This document shows, piece by piece, positions 18,080 through 26,979 of a DNA stretch of 64,000 nt (position 1 is the stretch's first letter; each line of letters starts with the position of its first letter). Source of the stretch: CAVTAV01 sp963732795 (GTDB taxonomy: Bacteria > Pseudomonadota > Alphaproteobacteria > CAVTAV01); assembly GCA_963732795.1 (NCBI GenBank), contig CAVTAV010000002.1, forward strand, positions 996,338 to 1,060,337. Direction: 5' to 3'. The notes beneath the pieces are model-generated. The model made no database searches and was not told the DNA's origin. It saw nothing but the letters and a program-made list of their open reading frames with translations. Made by a program: the position numbers and the translations under genes.

Positions 18080-19946
18080 TCACTTCTTGACCGGCGTGTA
18101 CCAGATCGGCGAGGAATAGGCCCGCTCCTGGATGCTGGGTGGCTCCTTGATCTGGCGGATCTCTTCCGGCGTCAGGCCAAGCGCGACCGCATCGTAAACC
18201 TGCTGGCGCGGCGTCGGGATTTCCAGCACGCGGACATAATAGAAAGCGCGCTGGGCCGGCATCGAAATCCGGGTCCTGCCAGACGACGGCAAGCTCCGGG
18301 CGCGCCGATCGTGTTCGAATATTTGGCAGTCGTCAGGTCGACCGTGTTGCCGACCGGCGGAACCTTGCCGTTCGAATCCAGCTTGCGGTCGCCCGACCAA
18401 GCGACGTCATAGACCTTCTCATGGGTTTCGCCCGACTTGTCGAGCCAGCCCTTGACTACCTGGACCCGGTCAAGATTGGCGCCCGCGGGATCCTTCACCG
18501 CGCGGATCAGCAAGGACGGCGCCTTGCCGGACGGCGCATTGGTCAGATCGCCGCCCATCGGCACGCCGCGCTCATAGCCGAGTCCCGCCACGTCGGTCGC
18601 CCGGGAATCCCGCTTGCGGAAATTGAAGCCGCCGAACACGCGAAGCTGAATACGGGTGCCGGTGGTGGCGTAGACCTCGCTGCGCTTGAAGGCGGCGAAG
18701 ATTTCCTTGCGGGTATTCTCCTTGGCCCAGACCGCCGCGTAGCCCGAGGCCGACAAAGTCCAGACCGCGAAATTGGTGCCGGAGCGATTCTTGTTGCGAT
18801 CCTCTGGCAGGAGCCCGCGCGCGACCGCGCCGAAGAAATCGTCCTCGTCGGCGCTGGCGAGCCCGACATGGACGTCGGTGCTGCCGATCATGCCGAATTT
18901 GTAGGGATTGACGCCGACCTCATCCTCGATCTTGAGGCCGAGCATCAGGGCATAGCGCGCGTAGTCGGCCTTGTTCGGCTTCCATTTGAGCTTGCGCGAA
19001 AACAGCCCGTGATAGATTTCGAAATTGGCGAATTCGTCGTTGGGCGAGAGCGTCGGATTGACCTCGGAGGTGCCCTTGATCTGGGTGACCTCCATGACCC
19101 GCTCCCAGCGCGCCCGAGTCCGGGCGTAATCCGCCGAGATCGGGCGTCCGTCGCTGTCCACGTCCTGGAACATCAATCCGTCGGACATGTTGGAATTGTG
19201 CGGGATGGCGATGAAATCGGTGTGGAGCTGCTTCAATTCCTTGTCGAGCCAGGCCCAGAGATCCTCGGGGCGCTGGCTGTCGTACCAGCTATAGGGATAG
19301 AGCTTGCGGAGCGTATCGCCGGAGGCCGGGCTGAAGACGACGCGGTGCAGGTTGCGGCCGCCGGGGGTCGAGGAATATTCCCAGCCCGCGAAAGCGGTGA
19401 ATTTGCCGGGGATGTTGTTGCGCTCGGCGGCGGCAATGGTCTCGTTCCAAGGAACCGCCTTAACCGGCTTATAGAGATCGAGCATCTGCTGCAGCGTCAC
19501 TTCGCCGTTCTCGCGCTGGATCAGCATGAACACGGCGCCGGTGCTGGTCTTCTGCAATCGCGCAGGTGCCGGCCGGCCTGGGTCGCCATCAGGCGCGGGT
19601 CGTCGCGGTCGAGCATAGCCTGAAAGCCGTAAAGCTCGGCATGGTCCGAAACGACCAGGAAATCGAGCGGCCGCTCGATGGTCACGCGGGTATGCGCCGT
19701 CGGATGAATGACAGGGATGCCGCGGGCATAACGATAGGCCAACTCGGGGTCGACGGAAGTATTGCCGCCGGCATAGCCGTCGGTCGAAATGAGGTATGAA
19801 GATGGGTGTTGCCCCAATAGAGATGCGTCTCGTCCGCCGCCCGCGCACCGCCCGCAGCCGGCAACGCCGATACAGAGCGCCGCAAGGGATGCCCAGGCGG
19901 CCTGTCGAATGTTGAGTTCACAAAATTGATTTGTTGTCGTTTGCAT
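18080..19946 (-). CDS. DUF3604 protein (first copy), frameshifted
   Basis: About 620 residues. An N-terminal signal-like stretch (WASLAALCIGVAG) precedes ADETHLYWGNTHLHTSF, a His-x-His region like the first metal motif of PHP phosphoesterases. Downstream blocks are LDFLVVSDHAELYGF, FTAFAGWEYSSTPGG, FIAIPHNSNMSDG, FGMIGSTDVHVG and FAAFKRSEVYATTGTRI, all shared with the second DUF3604 protein at 24204-26021. The C-terminus ends ERAYSSPIWYTPVKK. Frames change near 19830, 19790, 19560 and 18275. DUF3604 function is unknown; the His/Asp pattern suggests an exported metal-dependent hydrolase. First gene of an operon with PpiC and HupE. Confidence 0.82.
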
Positions 19947-20113
19947 TTAGCCCCCATCCCCCGTTTTGGCAGGATCCCGACGATATCGCGCGCTTGCTCG
20001 GCCCGCATAGCAATGACGAATTGGCCGGCCATTTCGCGCACTATGTCAACTTAGTATGGCCGGAAGACCCAAGCAACCCGGCTATCCTGACTCGCAGCCA
20101 GAGGAAAGTCACC

Positions 20114-21935
20114 ATGTCCGTCGCCCCTAATCCCGATAGCCCCCGGCAGCGCCGCAAGCGCGCCGTGCTGCCCGACGACGACTCCGGATCAGCCGACGCC
20201 GGACGTGCCCTTGGGCCGGATCGTGCGCTCTTTGCGCCCCATCGCTGGCTGGTCGCAGCCCTCGTGCTGGTCTCGCTGGCCCAGGCGGCGGCGGGCGTTG
20301 TCTCGCCGTTTCTGTTGCGGGAGATCGTCGATAAGGCCTCCCCGGACAAAAGCGTCGCCCTGGTCAGCTGGTGTGCGGGCGGCATGATCGTCGCCACCAC
20401 CGTTGCGGCGCTGTTCGGCATCGCCTCGACCTATCTATCGAACCGAATCGGCCAGGACGTGATGCACGACCTTCGAGTCCGGGTCTACGACCATCTCCAT
20501 CACATGTCCCTGAGATTTTTCACGCGCACGCGTTCGGGCGAACTGCAGTCGCGCATCTCCAACGATATCGGCGGCGTCGACGGCGTCGTCACCAGCACGG
20601 CGAGCACCATCATCCAGAACGGCTTCGCGGCAATTGCGGTCGCCGGCGCGGCGTTCGTGATGGACTGGCGGCTTGCGCTGCTTTGCCTTCTCGTCGTGCC
20701 GCCGCTCCTGTTCATATCGCTCCGGCTCGGCCGGCAGCGGCGGGAGATCGCAAGCGGCAGGCAGCGCAGGCTCGCGGGCCTCGCGGGGCTGATCGAGGAA
20801 TCCCTGAGCGTCGCCGGGGTGCTGCTCACCAAGACCATGGGGCGGGAGAAGCGACGTCGCGGCGCGCTTCGAAGGCGAATCCCGCGAGCTCGCCAAAATC
20901 CAGATGACGGCGCGCGATGAGCGGCCGCTGGATGATGCTGACCCGGCGGGCAAGCCTCACCACCATCCCGGCCATCGTCTATTGGGTCGCCGGGCTAGGA
21001 TTGCCCATGGCGGCTCGCTTCTCACCATCGGCACGGCGGTGGCCTTCGCCAGCATGCTGAACCGCCTCGTCGCGCCGGCGACGGCATTGCAGGGCGTCGG
21101 CGTTCAGGTCTCCACCTCGCTCGCCCTGTTCGCCCGGATCTTCGAGGTGCTGGACCTGCCGCTCGACATGGCACCGCCCGCGAATCCGAAACGGCTGGAG
21201 CACTTGCGCGGCGAAGTGGCGATGGAGGGAGTGTGGTTCCGCTATGACGACGATGCCGACTGGACCTTGCGCGACGTCACCATGACCGTGCCGGCCGGGA
21301 CGATGACGGCGGTCGTCGGCGAGACCGGCTCGGGCAAAACCACCCTCGCCTATCTGATCGCCCGGCTCTACGACGTCGACAAGGGCAAAGTCACGATCGA
21401 CGGCATCGACGTCCGCGAGTTCGCCCCGGAGTCCCTGAGCGCCTCGGTCGGCCTCATCTCCCAGGATACCTATTTATTCCACGATACGGTCGCTGCAAAT
21501 CTACGCTTCGCCGCGCCCGACGCCACCGACGAAGAACTTGTCGAGGCGGCGAAGGCGGCGCAGATCCACGATCTCCTCGCCTCTCTGCCGGAGGGCTATG
21601 CCACCATCGTCGGCGCGCGCGGCTACCGGTTCTCGGGCGGCGAGCGCCAGCGCCTGGCCATCGCCCGGATGCTGCTGAGGGATCCGCCGATCCTGGTGCT
21701 CGACGAGGCGACGAGCGCGCTCGACAACGATACCGAACGGGCGGTCCAGCGGGCGCTGGAGGAGCTGCGCCAGGGCCGCACCACCATCGCCATCGCCCAC
21801 CGGCTCTCGACCGTGCAGAACGCCGACCAAATCGTGGTCGTCGAGGACGGCCGGATCGTCGAGCGCGGAACCCATGCCGAGCTTATTTCGGGCGGCGGCC
21901 GCTACGCATCATTGGCGGGAACACTGACGACCTGA
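20114..21935 (+). CDS. ABC exporter, fused membrane and ATPase domains, frameshifted
   Basis: About 606 residues from ATG 20114 behind GAGGAAAG. The membrane domain (residues about 40-320) has MHDLRVRVYDHLHHMSLRFFTRTRSGELQSRISND, the coupling-helix pattern of MsbA-like exporters. The ATPase domain has Walker A GETGSGKTT, Q-loop SQDTYLF, signature SGGERQR, Walker B ILVLDEATSALD and the switch IAHRLST. It works as a homo- or heterodimer at the inner membrane; the cargo may be lipid, peptide or drug. Frame breaks near 20852, 20916 and 21000 lie in one membrane-domain stretch. It is divergent from DUF3604 copy 1 (167 bp between). Confidence 0.87.
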
Positions 21936-22014
21936 GCGTTTGCCATAGTCCTGCTCGCGGTTTTTGACGCCGGTAAATCCTGTATACTCGCCGACCACGC
22001 GGTGGGGGCATGCC

Positions 22015-23076
22015 ATGACCAAACGAAAGACACTCATCATTGCCGTCGGGATCGTCGTCGTTCTCGGCGCCGCGGCAGTGCCTCTGGTCAATCGCTACAT
22101 CCATGGGAATATTCTCAGGATCACCATGGGCGGCGCCGGCGAGGTAACGAGTTGCCGCAGCAATTGGCCCGAGGACGCGCGGCATCCGAAGCCGGACGAG
22201 CCCGCCGGCATGGTGTGGGTTCCGGGCGGTACCGCGACGATTGGCTCCACCGAGGTCTATGCCGAGGAAGGTCCGACAAAGACAGCGACCGTGAAGGGCT
22301 TCTGGCTCGACCGATTTGAAGTGTCGAACGCGGAATTCGCCGACTTCGTCAAAGCGACCGGCTATGTCACCACGGCGGAAAAATCCGCCGGTCACGGCTT
22401 CCCCGAGAACGGCTCGGCCGTGTTTACGGCGGCGCCCAAGGAAGGCGATGGGTGGCTGTTCGTAGCCGGCGCCGACTGGCGTCATCCGGACGGGCCCGAT
22501 AGCACGATCGTCGGACACGAAGACGACCCGGTGGTGCAGGTCTCGCTCGAGGACGCTGAAGCCTATGCCAAGTGGAAAGGCCGCGTACTTCCGACAGAGG
22601 ACGAATGGGAATACGCCGCACGCAGCGGCATTAGCGGCGAGACTTACGCCTGGGGGAACGAGTTAACCCCCGACGGCAAATACATGGCCAATACCTGGCA
22701 GGGCTTCTTCCCGTTCGACAACAGTGGCGCCGACGGTCATATGGGGCGGGCTCCGCGGGGCTGCTATCCGCCGAACCAGTTCGGGCTCTATGATATGATC
22801 GGTAATGTCTGGGAATGGACAAAAAGCTTCTATTTTCCGAGCCATGATCCGAGCGAGCAGGAGACCGACAGGTTCAAGGCCGGCTACGATCCGCGTCAAC
22901 CGGGCGTACCGGTCGCCGTGATCAAGGGCGGCTCCTATCTCTGCGCACCGAATTATTGCCGTCGCTATCGGCCCGCCGCGCGCTTTGCTCAGGAGACATT
23001 GCTGGGCACAAACCATATCGGCTTTCGAACCGCGCTCTACGCGTCCGGTCAAAACGACGAACCGGCGGCGCACTGA
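22015..23076 (+). CDS. Formylglycine-generating enzyme (SUMF1 family), membrane-anchored
   Basis: 353 residues, intact, starting at ATG 22015 with GGGGG upstream. Residues 6-25 are one transmembrane anchor. The FGE-sulfatase domain begins MVWVPGGTATIGS and includes GFWLDRFEVSNAEFADFV, VSLEDAEAYAKWKGRVLPTEDEWEYAARSG and GNVWEWT. The active-site end GGSYLCAPNYCRRYRPAAR carries Cys310 and Cys315, spaced as the paired copper-binding cysteines of true FGEs. This argues for real oxidase activity that turns a target Cys into formylglycine, rather than the Cys-less relatives. No sulfatase is encoded in the window. It is followed by HupE and DUF3604 genes, possibly as one operon. Confidence 0.9.
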   Translation: MTKRKTLIIAVGIVVVLGAAAVPLVNRYIHGNILRITMGGAGEVTSCRSNWPEDARHPKPDEPAGMVWVPGGTATIGSTEVYAEEGPTKTATVKGFWLDRFEVSNAEFADFVKATGYVTTAEKSAGHGFPENGSAVFTAAPKEGDGWLFVAGADWRHPDGPDSTIVGHEDDPVVQVSLEDAEAYAKWKGRVLPTEDEWEYAARSGISGETYAWGNELTPDGKYMANTWQGFFPFDNSGADGHMGRAPRGCYPPNQFGLYDMIGNVWEWTKSFYFPSHDPSEQETDRFKAGYDPRQPGVPVAVIKGGSYLCAPNYCRRYRPAARFAQETLLGTNHIGFRTALYASGQNDEPAAH

Positions 23077-23173
23077 CGGGCGACGGTCGCGCACACATTT
23101 CTGGTGGAGTTGCGCTGCGGCCCCTATCATAGGGTTCGGAATTTTCGAGAGTTCCTTCACCAATGGGGTGGTG

Positions 23174-24193
23174 ATGTTTCGCCTCGCGCGCGGGTCCTGT
23201 CTCCGGTTTCTGCTTATCGGCGGGCTGATCGTGCTCGGCCTGACGGGGGTGGCCCAGGCCCATGAGGTCCGGCCTGGCTATCTGCAGATCGCCGAGGCGC
23301 CGGATCAGGCCGTCCACGTCCTGTGGAGGATGCCGATCCAGGGCGATTACGGGCTGCCCATCCGGCCGGCGCTTTCCTCGGGCTGGCTCGACGGCGCACC
23401 GGACAGCCGGATCCAGGACGGCTCCGAGTTGACCGAGCAATGGACGGTCGCCGCCCCGCACCCGCCGCTCAAGGGCCAGACCGTCCGGATCGAAGGGCTG
23501 GAAAAGACCATCACCGACGTACTTCTGCGCGTCCAGTTCGCGGACGGCAAGACTTTCTCCCGGCTGATGCGGGGCAGCGATCCGAGCGTGACGATCCCCT
23601 CGCTCACGTCGTCGTCGATGGGCCTCGCGAGCTATTTCCTGCTCGGCGTGCGGCATATCTGGAGCGGCGTGGATCACCTGCTCTACGTGCTCGGGCTGAT
23701 GCTTCTGGTGCGGAGCGTGCGCGCCCTGTTCTGGACGCTTACGGCCTTTACTCTCGCGCACAGCATCACGCTCGCCGCCGCGACCCTCGGCATCGTCGAT
23801 ATTCCGCCCGCGCCCGTGGAGGCCTGCATCGCACTCAGCATCGTCTATGTGGCGGTGGAGCTGGTGCGGTCGAAGGACCGGCGAGTGCCGCGGCCCTGGC
23901 TGATCGCCTTTGCGTTCGGCTTGCTGCACGGCCTCGGCTTCGCAGGCGCGCTCCGGCAGGTCGGCCTGCCCGCCCATGAAATCCCGCAGGCTCTGTTCCT
24001 GTTCAATCTCGGCATCGAGGCGGGCCAGGTCAGCTTCGTCGCGCTCATGCTGCTGATTCTTGGCAGCCTGCGCCTCGTCCTGCCAGCGCTCGAGCTCAAT
24101 GTCCGGCGCGCCGTGCCTTATGTCGTCGGCTCGCTTGCCTCGTTCTGGCTGATCGAGCGCTCGCTCATCGCTTTCCATTTCTTCACGCCCTAG
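23174..24193 (+). CDS. HupE/UreJ-family membrane protein (second copy)
   Basis: 339 residues from ATG 23174. A signal peptide ends VAQAHEVRPGYLQIAE, so the mature protein starts with His-Glu-Val-Arg as many in this family do. A periplasmic domain (to about residue 155) precedes the membrane half, with GVRHIWSGVDHLLYVLGLMLL, FTLAHSITLAAATLG, ALSIVYVAVEL, FGLLHGLGFAGAL and LFNLGIEAGQVSFVALM. The His/Asp motifs match the copy at 16183-17147, but this one is intact. The related families move nickel or other metals; here that is only an inference. It lies 10 bp before DUF3604 copy 2. Confidence 0.88.
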   Translation: MFRLARGSCLRFLLIGGLIVLGLTGVAQAHEVRPGYLQIAEAPDQAVHVLWRMPIQGDYGLPIRPALSSGWLDGAPDSRIQDGSELTEQWTVAAPHPPLKGQTVRIEGLEKTITDVLLRVQFADGKTFSRLMRGSDPSVTIPSLTSSSMGLASYFLLGVRHIWSGVDHLLYVLGLMLLVRSVRALFWTLTAFTLAHSITLAAATLGIVDIPPAPVEACIALSIVYVAVELVRSKDRRVPRPWLIAFAFGLLHGLGFAGALRQVGLPAHEIPQALFLFNLGIEAGQVSFVALMLLILGSLRLVLPALELNVRRAVPYVVGSLASFWLIERSLIAFHFFTP

Positions 24194-24203
24194 GGAGCCT
24201 GCC

Positions 24204-26021
24204 ATGACCGATCGTCTCAAGCTCGCCTGCAGCCTCGCCGCCCTGCTGATCGCAAGCGGGCTTGCGGGACCGGCCCTCGGCGCCGACGCCCTCCCCGCCC
24301 CCAATCCCGAGCGCAACGCCTATTTCGGCGATCTGCATCTCCATACCAGCATGTCGTTCGATGCGGCGGCCGCCGGCACCAATACCATGCCGGAGGACTC
24401 CTACAAGTACGCCCGCGGCGACACGGTGACCTATCTCGGCATGAAAGTGCGGCGGAACGTGCCGCTCGACTTCCTCGCCGTCACCGACCATTCGGAATAT
24501 CTCGGCATCGTAAACGAGGCGTCCGATCCTAACGGCCCCTTCAAGGATACCGAGTTGGCCGCAAGAACTCGCGGGCAAGGCCATGCGGCAAGTCATGGGC
24601 CATTTCAGCCCGTCGGGATTCCTCGGTGTCGCCAAGCCGATCCCGGAATTCACGACCGAGAAGGTGCTTGAAATCGAACTGGCAGATCGAGGTCGCGGCC
24701 GCCCAGAAATATTACGAGCCCGGCAAGTTCACGACCTTCGTCGCCTATGAATGGTCGCCCATGCCGAACGGCAACCATCTCCATCGCTGCGTGATCTTCG
24801 AGGGCCCGAAATTACCCGAACCGGCCGTTCAGCTCGCTCGAACTCCCAGAAGCCCGAGGATCTCTGGAAATACGCCGAGCGGAACCGCAAGGAAGGCATC
24901 AAGTGATCCTGATCCCGCACAACTCCAATCTCAGCGACGGACTGATGTTCGCCTACAAGGATTCCTACGGCAAAGAGATCACGCGCGCCTATGCGCGCAG
25001 AACGCCAGATGAACGAGCCCCTGGTCGAGGTAGCCCAAATCAAGGGCACCAGCGAGACCCGGCCGGAACTCTCGCCGACAGACGAGTTCGCCGGCTTCGA
25101 GCTCGTGCCGCTCGTCATCAACGGCAAGCGCGAGCATCTGCACGGCAGCTATGTCCGCGACGCCTATAAGCGCGGGCTGGAGATCCAGGCCAAGGTCGGC
25201 GTCAATCCGTTCAAATTCGGCATGGTCGGCGATACCGATGCCCATTCGGGCACGTCCGCCACCGAGGAGGACAATTTCCACGGCGGCCTCGGCAACAACG
25301 ACAGCCAGGCGGATCCGCATCGGCTGTTCACCCAGCCCGATCCAATCATGAACACGCCGATACCGTCCTGACGCCGGGCGGCCTCACGGGCGTCTGGGCC
25401 GAGCAGAACACGCGCGAGTCGATCTTCAACGCCCTGAAGCGCCGCGAGGTCTTCGCGACGTCGGGCGGACGCATGCGGGTCCGCTTTTTCGCGAGCTTTG
25501 GCTATAACGACGGGCATCACGAAGAACGCGGACTGGATCAAGGCAGCCTATGCCTCGGGCGTTCCGATGGGCGCGGACCTGCCGCATAGGGAAGGGCGCG
25601 CCGCGCTTCCTGGTCTGGGCCCTGAAGGATCCGAATTCCGGCAATCTCGACCGCATCCAGATCGTCAAGCTCTGGGTCGAAGAGCGGCGAGAGCCACGAG
25701 AAGGTCTATGACGTCGTCTGGTCGGGCGACCGCAAGCCCGATCCGGCGACCGGCAAGGTCCCGGCGGTCGGCAACACCGTGAACCTGAAGACCGCGACCT
25801 ATACGAACACGATCGGCGCGGTCCAGCTCAAGGGCGAGTGGACCGACCCGGATTTCGATCCGTCGATCTCGGCGATCTATTACGCCCGGGTCCTCGAAAT
25901 CCCGACCCCGCGCTGGCCGGTCTATCTCTCGGTCCGAAGCGGCGTGCCGCTGCCGGAGGACACGCCGAAAATCCACCAGGAACGCGCCTGGACCTCACCG
26001 ATTTTCTACGATCCGAAGTGA
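24204..26021 (+). pseudogene. DUF3604 protein (second copy), heavily frameshifted
   Basis: About 605 residues if repaired. The signal peptide ends GPALGADALP, then AYFGDLHLHTSMSFDA (PHP-like His-x-His), DFLAVTDHSEYLG, FTTFVAYEWSPMPNG, LIPHNSNLSDG, FGMVGDTDAHSG and ALKRREVFATSGGR, and the end is ERAWTSPIFYDPK. Every block has a partner in the first copy. The frame changes at least six times between about 24565 and 25690, mostly by one added base, with sequence resuming after each. Either the gene is dead or the bases are wrong. The pairing with a HupE gene repeats the arrangement at 16.2-19.9 kb, in opposite gene order. Confidence 0.8.
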
Positions 26022-26030
26022 CAGCTACCG

Positions 26031-26153
26031 TCATGCGCGGACTTGATCCGCGCATCCACGCCTTGCGTTGTAAGGGAAGACGTGTATGGCCGGGCCTTCG
26101 CCGCGGCGAAGCGGCTACGGCCGCGCAGGCGAGTCAAGCCCGGCCATGACGAT
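26031..26153. repeat. Intergenic repeat, family D
   Basis: Fills the gap between the convergent DUF3604 and VOC genes. It contains CGTCATGCGCGG..TTGATCCGCGCAT at the left and CAAGCCCGGCCATGACG at the right, with an inner TGGCCGGGCCTTCGCCGCGG arm. CGTCATG...CATGACG forms the outer stem. This is a common alphaproteobacterial intergenic type and may act as a bidirectional terminator. A shorter relative is at 55318-55385. Confidence 0.65.
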
Positions 26154-26168
26154 ATCGCTTGAGCCGTC

Positions 26169-26633
26169 TTACTTCGACGGCGGGCCGGCCTGGAAGACTT
26201 CGATCGTGTAGCCGTCCGGGTCGGTGATGAAATAGACCTGGGGCGCGGGGCCGCCGTTAGTGCCCTTGGCCTGCTCGACCTTGTAGCCCTTGGCCTCGAC
26301 AGTCTTCGCAAACGCGCCCGCGTTCGGCGCATTGAAGATCAGGCGACCGAAGCTCTGGCGGCCGTTCGTGGTCGGGAAGTCGGTGATGGCGATGATCGGC
26401 GCCTTGAACGTGCCGTCCATCGATAGAATCACCTCGGTGCCCTGGGCCACCTTCATCTTGTTCACCTGCTTCAGACCCATGACGTCGGTATAGAACGCGA
26501 CTTCCTTGTCTTGATCCGGCGAATTCAGCGCCGCGCCCGCGATCATGGGCATGTCGGCGGCGAGCGTCGGCGCGCTTGCCAAAACGCTGGTGGAAAGTAC
26601 GGCCGCAGCGGCCAGCAGAATCGTCTTTTTCAT
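26169..26633 (-). CDS. Exported VOC family protein
   Basis: 154 residues from ATG 26633; a GAGGGTGACG ribosome site decides against the longer frame to 26804. Residues 1-26 form a Sec signal peptide (KKTILLAAAAVLSTSVLASAPTLAAD). The body is one VOC module: VAFYTDVMGLKQVNK, TEVILSM, GRLIFNAPN, and DPDGYTIEVFQ with the C-terminal Glu ligand. The second ligand pattern at the N-terminus is less clear than in cytoplasmic glyoxalases (GAALNSPD rather than a His-x-x-ish start), so catalysis is uncertain. Substrate unknown. The third VOC protein of the window and the second with an export signal. Confidence 0.8.
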   Translation of the reverse strand: MKKTILLAAAAVLSTSVLASAPTLAADMPMIAGAALNSPDQDKEVAFYTDVMGLKQVNKMKVAQGTEVILSMDGTFKAPIIAITDFPTTNGRQSFGRLIFNAPNAGAFAKTVEAKGYKVEQAKGTNGGPAPQVYFITDPDGYTIEVFQAGPPSK

Positions 26634-26790
26634 TACGTCACCCTCTCTCTTTTTCGGAGCCACCCCACTGACGTCGCTGCCTCGCGACCGGTTGCCGCGG
26701 CGGCCGGCGCCAACAGACCGGAACCCTAACGGAAATCGGCTCTGGAAACAGCACAAATCGCATGGGTTGCGCCTCGGATTGCTGCGTTGC

Positions 26791-26804
26791 ATGATCATGA
26801 TCAA
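26791..26804. promoter_or_regulatory. FNR/FixK-type site upstream of ccoN
   Basis: ATGATCATGATCAA matches the FNR consensus TTGAT-N4-ATCAA at nine of ten defined positions. It lies in a 346-bp gap (26634-26979) between the divergent VOC and ccoN genes. TGTCAT at 26824-26829 is a possible -10, which would put the site near -40 and leave a leader of about 140 bases before ccoN. The rest of the gap is A+T-rich near 26870-26910 with nothing else recognised. FNR/FixK control of cbb3 oxidase is well established in this class. Confidence 0.6.
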
Positions 26805-26979
26805 TGCCCGTCCCGGCCGGGTCTGTCATGTCTGCCGCCCATCGGGATCAACGACGCTTCGGGCCAGTAATGTTTACGCAATAATAACTACCGTATTAGT
26901 TCATAACGCGTATTAGCGGTGTGACCGGGCGTTCGCTCGGGCCGTCTTCAACAATTCAGCTCCAAAAAGAGACAGATCG

